From the NCBI GenBank assembly GCA_002633005.1, contig NMRA01000321.1:342403-406402 (forward strand): a stretch of 64,000 nucleotides of DNA, in the 5' to 3' direction. The notes under the pieces were generated by a model that was given only the letters and a program-made list of their open reading frames with translations, was not told where the DNA came from and did no database searches. This DNA comes from Phoronis australis (lineage: Eukaryota; Phoronida; Phoronidae). A program made the translations under genes and the position numbers. Of this stretch, positions 11,280 to 20,430 are shown one piece after another; the stretch's first letter is position 1; each line of letters opens with the position of its first letter.

Positions 11280-11716
11280 ATGCCACACTGTTGCTGCGTA
11301 CCAGAATGTACTATTTTTCGGCTCACGCGCGCTTTGGGAGTACCTTAGCATCGCTTTCCGATGAATTGGCTCGTTCGTTTGAAGAACGCAGCGTTACCCG
11401 TCCACGCAACGTACAAAGCAGTGGAGAATTACCGTGTGTGCGGCAAGCACTTTCTGCCCTCCGGTTACGAAAGGGATTTGTACGCTGAACTGATGAAGGT
11501 CCCTGCGAAACAACGCCTGAAGAAGGATGCCATTCCGTCTGTGTTGATTCCCGGCAGTACCCCGTCGCCACCCCCGAGAAGTGCGTTTTTAAAGCGAGAA
11601 GCCTCGCGAGCTGTGGCCAGTACAGTCACTGGAGCCAGTGGAGGCACTTCATCTACTGTCACCCGTGCCTCCGAACGTACCCCAGAGCGTGCAATTCCTG
11701 GAACCAGTAGTGATTC
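11280..11716 (+). pseudogene. THAP-domain transposase N-terminus with in-frame stop
   Basis: From ATG 11280 the frame reads MPHCCCVPECTIFRLTRALG, then VP-stop, and continues in the same frame HRFPMNWLVRLKNAALP ... YRVCGKHFLPSGY. The C2CH zinc ligands (CxxxxC early, CxxH late in CGKHF) and the HRFP motif define a THAP DNA-binding domain. A TAG at 11346-11348 interrupts it just before HRFP. Downstream the frame is a Ser/Thr/Pro/Arg-rich linker running into the N gap. The stop could be a real inactivating mutation or a base error; catalytic residues are not visible because of the gap. Confidence 0.8.
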
Positions 11717-12234
11717 NNNNNNNNNNNNNNNNNNNNNNNNNNNNNNNNNNNNNNNNNNNNNNNNNNNNNNNNNNNNNNNNNNNNNNNNNNNNNNNNNNNN
11801 NNNNNNNNNNNNNNNNNNNNNNNNNNNNNNNNNNNNNNNNNNNNNNNNNNNNNNNNNNNNNNNNNNNNNNNNNNNNNNNNNNNNNNNNNNNNNNNNNNNN
11901 NNNNNNNNNNNNNNNNNNNNNNNNNNNNNNNNNNNNNNNNNNNNNNNNNNNNNNNNNNNNNNNNNNNNNNNNNNNNNNNNNNNNNNNNNNNNNNNNNNNN
12001 NNNNNNNNNNNNNNNNNNNNNNNNNNNNNNNNNNNNNNNNNNNNNNNNNNNNNNNNNNNNNNNNNNNNNNNNNNNNNNNNNNNNNNNNNNNNNNNNNNNN
12101 NNNNNNNNNNNNNNNNNNNNNNNNNNNNNNNNNNNNNNNNNNNNNNNNNNNNNNNNNNNNNNNNNNNNNNNNNNNNNNNNNNNNNNNNNNNNNNNNNNNN
12201 NNNNNNNNNNNNNNNNNNNNNNNNNNNNNNNNNN
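11717..12234. other. Assembly gap (run of n)
   Basis: About 518 undetermined bases inside the Kolobok-like element. Open frames spanning it are artefacts. The 3' remainder (12235-12322) reads KWWRQLLKNSTKQK then a stop in one frame, possibly the transposase C-terminus. Confidence 0.99.
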
Positions 12235-12701
12235 GAAAGTGGTGGCGACAATTGTTGAAAAACAGCACAAAACAAAAGTAGAATAGAATAGATTCGCACG
12301 GTAAAGTCAACGCAAAACCAAGTGGCGGGAAACGCTTGCCTCCTAAAACGTCACTTCCGGAGTAGCGGACGAGTAATTAATAAAATTACAAAAAGCTGTA
12401 ATTAAGTAGAAAATATGTCTAGGATAACCAACCCACCTTATTTTGGCTCAAAATGACATGGAAAAAGGTTGCCTTCGCCTTTAACACTAATTCCTCGGAT
12501 GCGGTGAATCCATGATCCATGAACATTCTACAGTACAAGTTTCTAAAACAGCCCTGCTGAAGTTTTCCAAAAGGAGCAGTTGGAGACTTTTTCAAATGTA
12601 TATTCCTTCAGGAAAGTAGAGGTTTTCTATAAATTAAAAGAGCTCGATATATAATTTAATTTGAGCAGTAATTAGAAATTCAAACTACATTGTACACTTG
12701 C

Positions 12702-12762
12702 CTGCAGATTAGGTAGCCAGTTCGATTAACACCGTGAGTGCAGTGGACACCAATCAATAGAT
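12702..12762 (-). CDS. DUSP11: DUSP11-like phosphatase, active-site exon (copy 2)
   Basis: Encodes the same GVHCTHGVNRTGYLIC loop as 6272-6332. One silent change (CTC to CTA, Leu) separates the copies. Acceptor gttttattttcag and GC donor CTGCAG|gcaagt are both kept. In the present order this copy is the first active-site exon met after the 15030-15156 exon, and its phase (G|AT) fits that exon. Confidence 0.9.
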
Positions 12763-13019
12763 CTGAAAATAAAACATTTGCACTAGAGAATAGAGCGCGA
12801 GGTGTGTCCTTCAACAGTCAAGTTTCTTACACAGAAATGTGTCATTTTAAAACTGGTTTCATGCAACTGTCGAGGGTCTGCATGGTACATAATTTTCCCG
12901 TTAAATAGAACATCAAATTTTTTACCCAAAACATAAACAAGAGCAACGCGTAGTGTTGAAATGCGCCCACGAATGCACCACTAATGGAGTGCTTCTAGGG
13001 TTGTTTATTTGTTTCATAA

Positions 13020-14010
13020 AAATAGCTACCAGAGGGCCAAAAAACGTTCAATCCATCTGAAAATGGGAACATGCCATTGCTTCTTTAATAGAAAGGTATT
13101 TACTAAATTTTATAAAAATCTGTCAAGGAACATATACATGTACACCAATTTTCAAAGTCGTCCTCAGATTGGTTTGGATGATCGAGGGGTTGAGGCCAAA
13201 AACAAGACTCGAAAACAGGAAAAATGGCCACCAGGTTGCGCAAAGTTCCTCGATTCCATCCGAAAGCGGGAGAATAGCATCATCTCACCAATAAATGCTT
13301 ATATCCCAAACTTTCTGATTATATGCTGAGGACCTTTGAAGGTACGAAGGTAAGCCTAAAAATGAAAACTGCCACAAAGGGGAACACTGGTAGTCAGATT
13401 TGTCCGAAAGTTGTTGTCATCCGTTGTCAACATCATATCAATACACTAGCTAAATTTAGCAAAATGCTGCAAACCGTTTAGGAGATACAGCCATGGGCGC
13501 AAAAAGAGACAAAACTGCCACTAGGAGGCACCACAGTAAGCAAAATCGTCGGAAAATCATCGTCAGCCTTCCTCTTCATAAAAAAACATACATGCCAATT
13601 TCCACAGTCATCCTTAGAGCGGTTTGGTTGACAGAGGGGTGGATGCCAAAAAAACTCGAAAACAGCAAAAATAGCCACTAGGTGGTGCAAACTATGTCGA
13701 AACATGAGGATAGCGTCATCTCACTAATAGATGCCTATATGCCAAATTTTATGAAAATACGTTGAAGACCCTAAGAGGTAAGAGTAAAAAAATAAAATTG
13801 CCACTAAGGGGCACACTGGTAGTCACATCTGTCCAAATGTTCGCTCATGCCATCCTATCCAAGATAGGAACATATGTGCAAAATTTCATGAACGTACGTC
13901 AAAGGGTTTTGGAGATAGTGCAGCGGACACCAGACGGACGGACGCCGGACGGAGATGACGGCATAATGCGTCCACGTATAAATATGTGGGCGCACAAAAA
14001 CTATTTTCCC
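13020..14010. repeat. Dispersed repeat array with CTCF-like motifs (copy 2)
   Basis: Counterpart of 6595-7560. Motifs start at about 13227 (gccaccaggttgcg), 13517 (gccactaggaggc), 13674 (gccactaggtggtgc) and 13800 (gccactaaggggc). Core bases differ from copy 1 at several of these sites, so the two copies would have different predicted binding strengths. Confidence 0.8.
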
Positions 14011-14109
14011 AAAGGAACGAAAAACCCATTCTCTACGACAAAGAAACACTGACTTAGGTGATTTACTGTTGGTCTCAGATTGCTACACAATCAATTCAAA
14101 AGAGCAGAC

Positions 14110-14230
14110 AGTTGATTATTGCTTCAGACCACAATATGGCGTATCATTTGATGACCACAATATGGCGTATCATTTTAAGACCACAATATGGCGTATCATT
14201 TTAAGACCACAATATGGCGTATCATTTTAT
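14110..14230. repeat. Tandem repeat accacaatatggcgtatcat, 4 units
   Basis: Four units of about 27-30 bp in copy 2; only one unit (actacaatatggcgtatcat, near 7685) in copy 1. A length-variable short tandem repeat. Confidence 0.85.
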
Positions 14231-15029
14231 GCACTGAGCATGACTTCGAGGAATAGCAAACTTTGCAGATATAGAAGTCATTTCTCATCTCATTAGTGAA
14301 CGGGTTTAGATCAATATTATGACTTTTAAATCAAAATTTGGCTTCATGGATGGAACATGGGATTATAGCCACTATAGAAGAATGCTCAATGGTGACGGTG
14401 ACTTTACCTTAAACAGATTCCCACGCCTATACTTTTGTAACGTGAACACTCGGTCTGAGTGATAAAGTATCATTTCAGTAAAATCATTCCTTCACTGAAT
14501 AATGGAGTGGACAGTGATGTCTGAGTCGTGTTATCTTTCTTCACAGTCACTATGCAGCCCAAAGTATCAAATAGGCAGACTTTGAAGGGAGTATTCATTT
14601 CTTTTTCAAACTTTCGAAAGTTGACACAGGTTTTAGAGTATTTTCTCAAACTTTACAAAGATATTAAACTACATTTTTGTAATCTCCTTGAAAACAGCAC
14701 CCATCACCTATTACACTTCCCTATAGACAGATGAAAGCATTGTACAGCAAAAACTTAGTTCTCACTGTGTTGCAAAATAGATTCAGTGGGTCCCGGCTTC
14801 TCTGCATCGTGGGTTCAGGCCTCTTCACACAGTCATCTATGAACTCACAACGAGGTTTAGTCCTGCTTTCCAATTTTATAGTAAATATCCAAAGGAATAG
14901 TAAGACTTGAACCAAACTTTTCATTTGGGTTTCGCAAAGGTGTATAGAGCATTATTTTTTGCATCAAAAATTCAAATGCATTGCATGTGCAGTTTTTGCA
15001 GACACTTCCTATCAATAAACATTACAAAC

Positions 15030-15156
15030 CATTTTCAGTATTTTGCTTCATAAACTCTTGAACAGTGTCCTTGAAATCGGCGCAGACTCTTCTACTCGGC
15101 ACTTGGTGTCCTTCGGTAAGTATCTTTTTGTGGCCAACGTCAAATTTGGTTATATC
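15030..15156 (-). CDS. DUSP11: DUSP11-like phosphatase exon (EGHQVP)
   Basis: A 127-nt exon with acceptor ggaatttatttttag and donor AAAATG|gtttgt. It encodes DITKFDVGHKKILTEGHQVP then SRRVCADFKDTVQEFMKQNTEN. In human DUSP11 the matching segment carries KI-x-TVGHQVPDD and a helix leading to the LIGVHC strand. Phase 0 in and phase 1 out join the exons on both sides. The flanking introns 14348-15029 and 15157-15837 show no other feature. Confidence 0.87.
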
Positions 15157-15837
15157 CTAAAAATAAATTCCTTACTGTAAGTTACTGTCTGTTGCTATCT
15201 CCAATGGTCAAGCTGTTTTTGATGAACTCGTGGTCTACAACAAGTTATTCATTATGTCACTGTGTGCAGTCCCACTTTCCTGTTTAAGGCATCTTAGCCA
15301 GAAAACTCAGCTGTCGAAAATGGAGACACGAAAGTCTTGCCTTTAAGAGCTCTCTGGCTACAAGACCTTAAAAGAAAACCCAAATTTTCTGCATCAGAAC
15401 AACGAAAAAGAATGTATAAGTTTTCCGCAGAAATGTAGAGTTGGTGGAAAATATTCCATGCAAAAGGATGCTTTATTGGTCTACTTTTAATCATTAAAGA
15501 ATCTCATTCTCGTAAATGAAAGTACCCTATTTTTTCTTACTAGTTTTCAGAAACACTTAATAACACACAAAAACTATGTCGTTCAGGAAGGGGCGAGTGA
15601 TTGAATAATGGAAATGGAAACAATTTCTATGTCAGCTGCATCACCCTACTAAAATAACTAACTAGTCAACTAAAATACCAAGCAAGTAACTGTAGCCCTA
15701 TACGTCTATATTTTTAGCTGCGACTGATGGTAGATCAACAGTCATAGACAACAATTAGCACACTCAAGGAATTATACTGTACTCAAATAGCAGGTGGGTG
15801 TACAGGAGACCAATGTTTCAAAAATGCTATGTTTAGA

Positions 15838-16353
15838 TATACCTCTCTTGTATAGTATCTGTGTGTTTTAGTTATATACCTGTCTTGTATAGTATCTGTG
15901 TGTTTTAGTTACCTCTCTTTTATAGTATCTGTGTGTGTTAGTTATATACCTCTCTTGTATAATATCTGTGTGTTTTAGTTAATATATACCTCTCTTGTAT
16001 AGTATCTGTGTGTTTTAGTTATATACCTCTCTTGTATAGTATCTGTGTGTGTTAGTTATGTACCTCTCTTTTATAGTATTTGTGTGTGTTAGTTATATAC
16101 CTCTCTTGTATGGTATCTGTGTGTGTTAGTTATGTACCTCTCTTTTATAGTATCTGTGTGTGTTAGTTATATACCTCTCTTGTATAGTATCTGTGTTTGT
16201 TAGTTATATACCTCTCTTATCTAGTATCTGTGTGTTTTAGTTATATACCTCTCTTGTATAGTATCTGTATGTGTTAGTTATGTACCTCTCTTTTATAGTA
16301 TCTGTGTGTGTTAGTTATATACCTCTCTTGCATAGTATCTGTGTGTGTTAGTT
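15838..16353. repeat. 37-bp minisatellite, ~14 units, copied from an exon/intron border
   Basis: The plus-strand unit is ttagttatatacctctcttg followed by tatagtatctgtgtgtg. On the minus strand every unit contains the last ~30 nt of the neighbouring phosphatase exon plus its donor, CAAGAGAG|gtatat. The last unit (from about 16321) is the real exon end (encoding THRYYARE). Units differ by single bases; one is shortened and one has a taa insertion, so this is an established minisatellite. Confidence 0.93.
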
Positions 16354-16454
16354 AAGTCGATGATCAGTCCCAGTCTAAGACCCTCATCTTTGAGTCTTGA
16401 AATCAGGTCCGCTGGGTTACACCTTTTCTCTTCTTCCAAATTCCGATTGATATT
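16323..16454 (-). CDS. DUSP11: DUSP11-like phosphatase exon (LGLIIDLT)
   Basis: A 132-nt, phase 0/0 exon after the pyrimidine-rich acceptor tgctctcttttgccag. It encodes NINRNLEEEKRCNPADLISR then LKDEGLRLGLIIDLTNTHRYYARE. LGLIIDLTxTxRYY is a hallmark strand-loop of DUSP11 and capping-enzyme phosphatases. The donor GAGAG|gtatat is the first of a long series of near-identical donors in the minisatellite just downstream. Confidence 0.9.
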
Positions 16455-16902
16455 CTGGCAAAAGAGAGCAACACCTCTTGGAGTGCCTGACACCCAGTTG
16501 CGCAGGTTTACAAGAAACCTCAAATACTTGTTTTCCCAAGTTATTTTACATTGAAGCTGCTTTCACATAGGTAAGCCGCCTGGCTAAAAACAAATAATTG
16601 AACTAAGCAGTTTACTCATGTGAAAGTTTCCAAAATGTCCTCAGCACGACATCACTTGTCGGATATACAATACGAACACAACAACATACAGATCAAGTTA
16701 CGCATCGGAAAATCGTTGATTTTATTAGGGTTGGCCAGGGAATTCCATTCAAGAAAACTCAGCAACGTAACACAAAAATTACCATTACCCGTGAGTACAC
16801 CGCAGATCAACTATTGATTTTGGCTCTTTGGTTCAACATTCCAAACGTGCAGATAAACAAAGAGAAATGAAGATTTACTTAAGGAAAAACAGTTCCCATA
16901 CT

Positions 16903-17138
16903 TGGACTACAGTCCTGTCAGACTACAGTCCTGTCAGACTACAGTCCTGTCAGACTACAGTCCTGTCAGACTACAGTCCTGTCAGACTACGGTCCTGTCA
17001 GACTACGGTCCTGTCAGACTACAGTCCTGTCAGACTACAGTCCTGTCAGACTACAGTCCTGTCAGACTACAGTCCTGTCAGACTACAGTCCTGTCAGACT
17101 ACAGTCCTGTCAGACTACAGTCCTGTCAGACTACAGTA
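16903..17138. repeat. 16-bp minisatellite, ~15 units
   Basis: Perfect to near-perfect tandem copies of tcctgtcagactacag; two adjacent units carry a/g changes. It is in the phosphatase intron between exons 16323-16454 and 17604-17679. Open frames across it (SPVRLQSCQTTVLSDY) are repeat artefacts. Confidence 0.95.
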
Positions 17139-17603
17139 ACTTAAAATTATAGTAATTCTACACTCATTCCACAAAAATTTCTTAAAAATGAAATTCTTAA
17201 ATTCTATACTTTTCTAATAATAATAATGTATATTATACATAATGGATTTTGTTATTAATATTAATGTTTGATCATGACACCTACAAAGTACAAACCATCC
17301 AACAATAGACTCAAGTGTTCTAGTCTTTATTTCTGAGCAGAAATTTGATGAACTGGAAATTCATTGTCGGTCATATTGTGTACTAAACGCAAGGAAAAAT
17401 AGCAAGCTTTGACGAGTCGTTCTTCACAGTTCGATGGAGAATTCCCCTTGCACTCAGTTATCATGTTAAGGAATGCCAGGTCATGTTGTCATTTAGCGTA
17501 TACTGGAGAATTACCATAATGTAAAAAAAACTAAATTTCTTATACACTAAACCATTTAAAAGCCATTCGAATGGGTAGATTCTAAAATTCGTAACCAGCT
17601 TAC

Positions 17604-17679
17604 GTCATTCAGTGGAACTTTGAAAGCTATAAATCGAGTCTTCTGCACAGGCCGTCCGAAAATAGAGTATGCTTCCCAC
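17604..17679 (-). CDS. DUSP11: DUSP11-like phosphatase exon (TRFIAFKVPL)
   Basis: A 76-nt exon with acceptor gaatttttcttttcag and donor AATGAC|gtaagc. After one base completing Arg it reads WEAYSIFGRPVQKTRFIAFK then VPLND. RW-x-x-Y...G...xTRFIAFKVPL is the conserved N-terminal signature of DUSP11. Phase 0 out matches the next exon. The first exon (Met to ...Arg) was not located; it needs a phase-2 donor to the right. The six exons give about 352 codons, close to the usual length for the family. Confidence 0.9.
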
Positions 17680-18204
17680 CTGAAAAGAAAAATTCAATAT
17701 ACAGTGACACATCCAGTTGCAGCCACAGTGACCAATTCAATGAATTTAAAAGGACAGAGTTTACGACAAAATCTGCACAATGCAGTCATGTTAAAACTGA
17801 CTTCAACCTCTGAAAATGAAAATTAGTGTGCATGACAGCATGGTTGGGTTAAGAGTTAGTATATATTATGTTCATTTGATCTCAGAAGCACATCTTTCCC
17901 TACAGTGTACTGGTGGATCTTGCACATGTCAGTCCCGTGTGAACAAACAAGAAAGTCGACTAAAATGATATCAGGAAAATCCGATTTGTAGGAAAGCGAA
18001 TGAACGACATCAAATAATTAGCTGTCTCTCAGATTTAACTTAAGAGGTTTTCTGAATTTCATGTTGTAGAAATGTCTCACTTTTGCAGAATTTGCCTAAT
18101 TGAACAATTTCTAGGATACTGCACATGGCTTCTTTATGACATTCGCATTTACGCATGTGCTAGAGAATTCAACATATAGTGGTACCAAGGCTCTTAGACA
18201 ACGA

Positions 18205-18780
18205 CCACAGTCTCTAGTTGAACTACAGACAGTGTAGCTCCCATAGGAGCTTCATATGCTGGAAGCTTTTTGGCAAATTATGCCTCACACTGACTAAAAC
18301 ATCAACGTCAGATTGCTACACAAATAAGTTTTGCGCATGGAGCGACACCTTAGGAGGTCGTCGATGTCTTTAATTCCACCCAACACCAGAAGATACTCCT
18401 GTTACCAAACTTTTTATTTCAGCAATCCCTCATTCAGTTCCCAAAATCAGTAAATGGCCAGTTTTACACCGTGCACGCCAGGGGATATGACGTCATACAG
18501 GCTGCCACATGCAGTGTTAAAAATGACCTATTACCGATTTTGGGAACTGAACAAAGGACTGCTCGAACAGAAAGCTTGATAATGGGTATGTTTGTTCAAG
18601 ATAGGCAGATTTAAAGACATCAACGGCCTCCGAGAGTGTCCCTCTACGTGCAAAAGGTATTTATAACAATGTGATTTTGATGTCATTGTGAGGCATCATA
18701 GTAATTGGTTGAATAGTTTCCCACGTACGAAGGTCCTATGGGAGAGCTCTACACTATCTGTAGTTCAGAGACGGTGGTCA
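18205..18780. mobile_element. Foldback/MITE element A (~575 bp)
   Basis: Ends accacagtctctagttgaac and its complement near 18740-18780 (gttcagagacggtggt). The complementarity continues inward through most of the element (cctcacactgactaaaacatc with its partner near 18690; gttcccaaaatcag with ctgattttgggaac in the middle). No coding frame is seen. A related copy lies at 19040-19600. Confidence 0.8.
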
Positions 18781-19039
18781 CTGTCAACTAAGCTCCTAGC
18801 TGTATCTTGACAATAGTCATCATACACTACATTCTACAGCTACCTGGCAGACTAGGTGCATACTAGAGGACCACAGATAAGCTTTAAACGATTGGGTAGA
18901 TCGAAATACTAGTAAGCCTCTGTGCTATGATCAGCACGTAACCCTGGGCTGAGGCCAAGTTCTGGCTTGAAGAAATTGAAGATGTACTGAGACTGAGAAC
19001 TTAACTTCCGACACGACGCTTATGTCATGATAAACCTAG

Positions 19040-19600
19040 ACAGTGACCACCAAAGACGGTGGAGCTCCTATAGGCGTTTCATACACCGGAAGCTTTTCGG
19101 AGAAGTATGTCTCACACTGACTAAAACATCAAAACCACATTGCTATAAATATCTTTTGCTCACAAAGGGACACCATAGGAGGCCATCGATGTATGTAATT
19201 CCTTCCAATTCGAGCAAATACTCCCGTTATCAAACTTTTTCTTCAAGCAGTCCCTCATTCAGTTCCCAAAATCAGTAACTCACTATTTTTAACACTGCGC
19301 ATGCCAAGGGATATGATGTCATACCACCTGAAGCACGCAGTTTTAAAAATGGTGAGTAACCGATTTTGAGAACAGAACGAGGGATTGCTCGAAGGAAAAG
19401 TTTGATATAGAGTATTTGTTCGATTTGGAAGGAATTAACATATTGACGGTGTCCCTCTATGCGCAAAAGGTATTTATAACTATGTAGCATTGATGTTTTA
19501 GTCAATGCGAGGCATAATTCGTCCAAAATCGACGTATGAGGGGCCTATAGGAGCTTCACTGTCTCGACTGCGGAGCCAGTAGACATGGTCACTGTCTGTG
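19040..19600. mobile_element. Foldback/MITE element B, relative of A
   Basis: Same order of motifs as the 18205 element (tctcacactgactaaaacatc, gttcccaaaatcagtaa, and their complements), with about a fifth of bases changed and in the same orientation. The small ORFs here come from the palindromic arms. Confidence 0.75.
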
Positions 19601-19829
19601 ACTTAATCTTTAGTAATGAACCGTGAACGTGAGGAAAGATATCCAGAGTGAAGGAGCAGTCGCCTGTTTAAAATGATGGATTGTCTCACAATATATCTTC
19701 GAAACGCACCTGTCTGGAACGGCATTTTTTCTACCCATGCCAAACTGTTTTCAGAAGAAAATATAGACAATGTAAAACTTTCGTGACACGCTCATTCTTT
19801 TTTCGAAGAAACCGGAAGCACTAATGGTA

Positions 19830-20430
19830 ATGCGCCGCACCACGATCAATCTGAAAACTACATTTCGAATCCATCCCGTCGGATGCCTCCTCCGTCAGTG
19901 CTAATCATCTCCACCGCGTCGTGCGGGACTGGTTAGTATCAACCCGCCAGCGTGTTTAGCAGCGGCTCCCATCAATTCTCGGGCTCCTGATCCATCATAG
20001 AAATGACTCTAAAATGTCGAATAGATCAGAATAGATAAAAAACTAGTGGACGTCGACTTTTCGCCGCCATATATAAGTCCCCACGCCGCCGGCCATGGCG
20101 ATTTTGACCACCTTTTTTATGCATTCGGTTTCCAGGTACCCGTTTGGGTAACTTCAAACCGGTTGCGGTAAGAGGAAGCGGGAATCAGGATGCAAGGCAA
20201 ATAAAGTCGTTGAACAGACCGTGACTGCCTCCCCGCCGGGCCCGGCGACCCCGGGCGCCACCGTGTGCCGGGTCGATCTGGATGTAGCCGGCGCTAACGT
20301 CCTCAGGTGCACGGTTGAAGTCAAACGGGGGTATTTTGTGTTTTCTGGCCAAATGAAATATGATTTTGGGTTAATGAGCCGTAAGAAGCTATCTTTTAAC
20401 CTAAGAAATTCACTGAACATAGTAGACTGA
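19830..20430. promoter_or_regulatory. GC-rich island, possible promoter or first-exon region
   Basis: A local CpG-rich stretch (ccgccgggcccggcgaccccgg near 20235) in an AT-rich region, with tatataag at 20070. Frames are open on both strands, as expected for GC-rich DNA, and none matches a known protein. It lies on the expected side for the missing first exon of the phosphatase gene, but no phase-2 donor with a fitting N-terminus could be demonstrated. Confidence 0.35.

Larger units (their letters stand above)
11015..12480. mobile_element. Kolobok-like DNA transposon with THAP domain (gapped)
   Basis: TTAA target duplications lie at 11011-11014 and 12481-12484; copy 1 has a single TTAA at the empty site, so both ends are exact. 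Terminal inverted repeats of about 158 bp (11015-11172 and 12323-12480) begin aggcgaaggcaacctttttc. A THAP-domain ORF starts near the left end. TTAA duplication together with THAP is the known combination for the Kolobok superfamily; piggyBac also uses TTAA but lacks an N-terminal THAP. An N run (11717-12234) hides the centre, so the size is an assembly estimate. Confidence 0.85.
7828..14347. repeat. Duplicated block, copy 2 (6.52 kb)
   Basis: Matches 3170-7826 in order and orientation. It differs by a 333-bp extra segment (about 8279-8611), a 1.47-kb Kolobok-like insertion with its TTAA duplication (11011-12480) and an expanded tandem repeat (14110-14230). It carries both phosphatase exons intact (9098-9208 and 12702-12762), and the coding differences are silent. 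Confidence 0.93.

Noticed and set aside
11361-12310. Long frames on both strands across the n run
   Set aside because: Undetermined bases are read as open. Only the THAP part before the gap and a few codons after it are supported.
14761-14890. Possible second active-site exon (minus strand, GLNPR-like)
   Set aside because: Frame is broken, the Cys and His of HCxxGxNRTG are not in place and there are no fitting splice sites. The true exon is at 12702-12762 / 6272-6332.
15838-16353. CRISPR-like regular repeat
   Set aside because: Units are contiguous without unique spacers and derive from a eukaryotic exon border.
16828-17144. Frames of SPVRLQSCQTTVLSDY repeats
   Set aside because: Translation of the 16-bp minisatellite, intronic.
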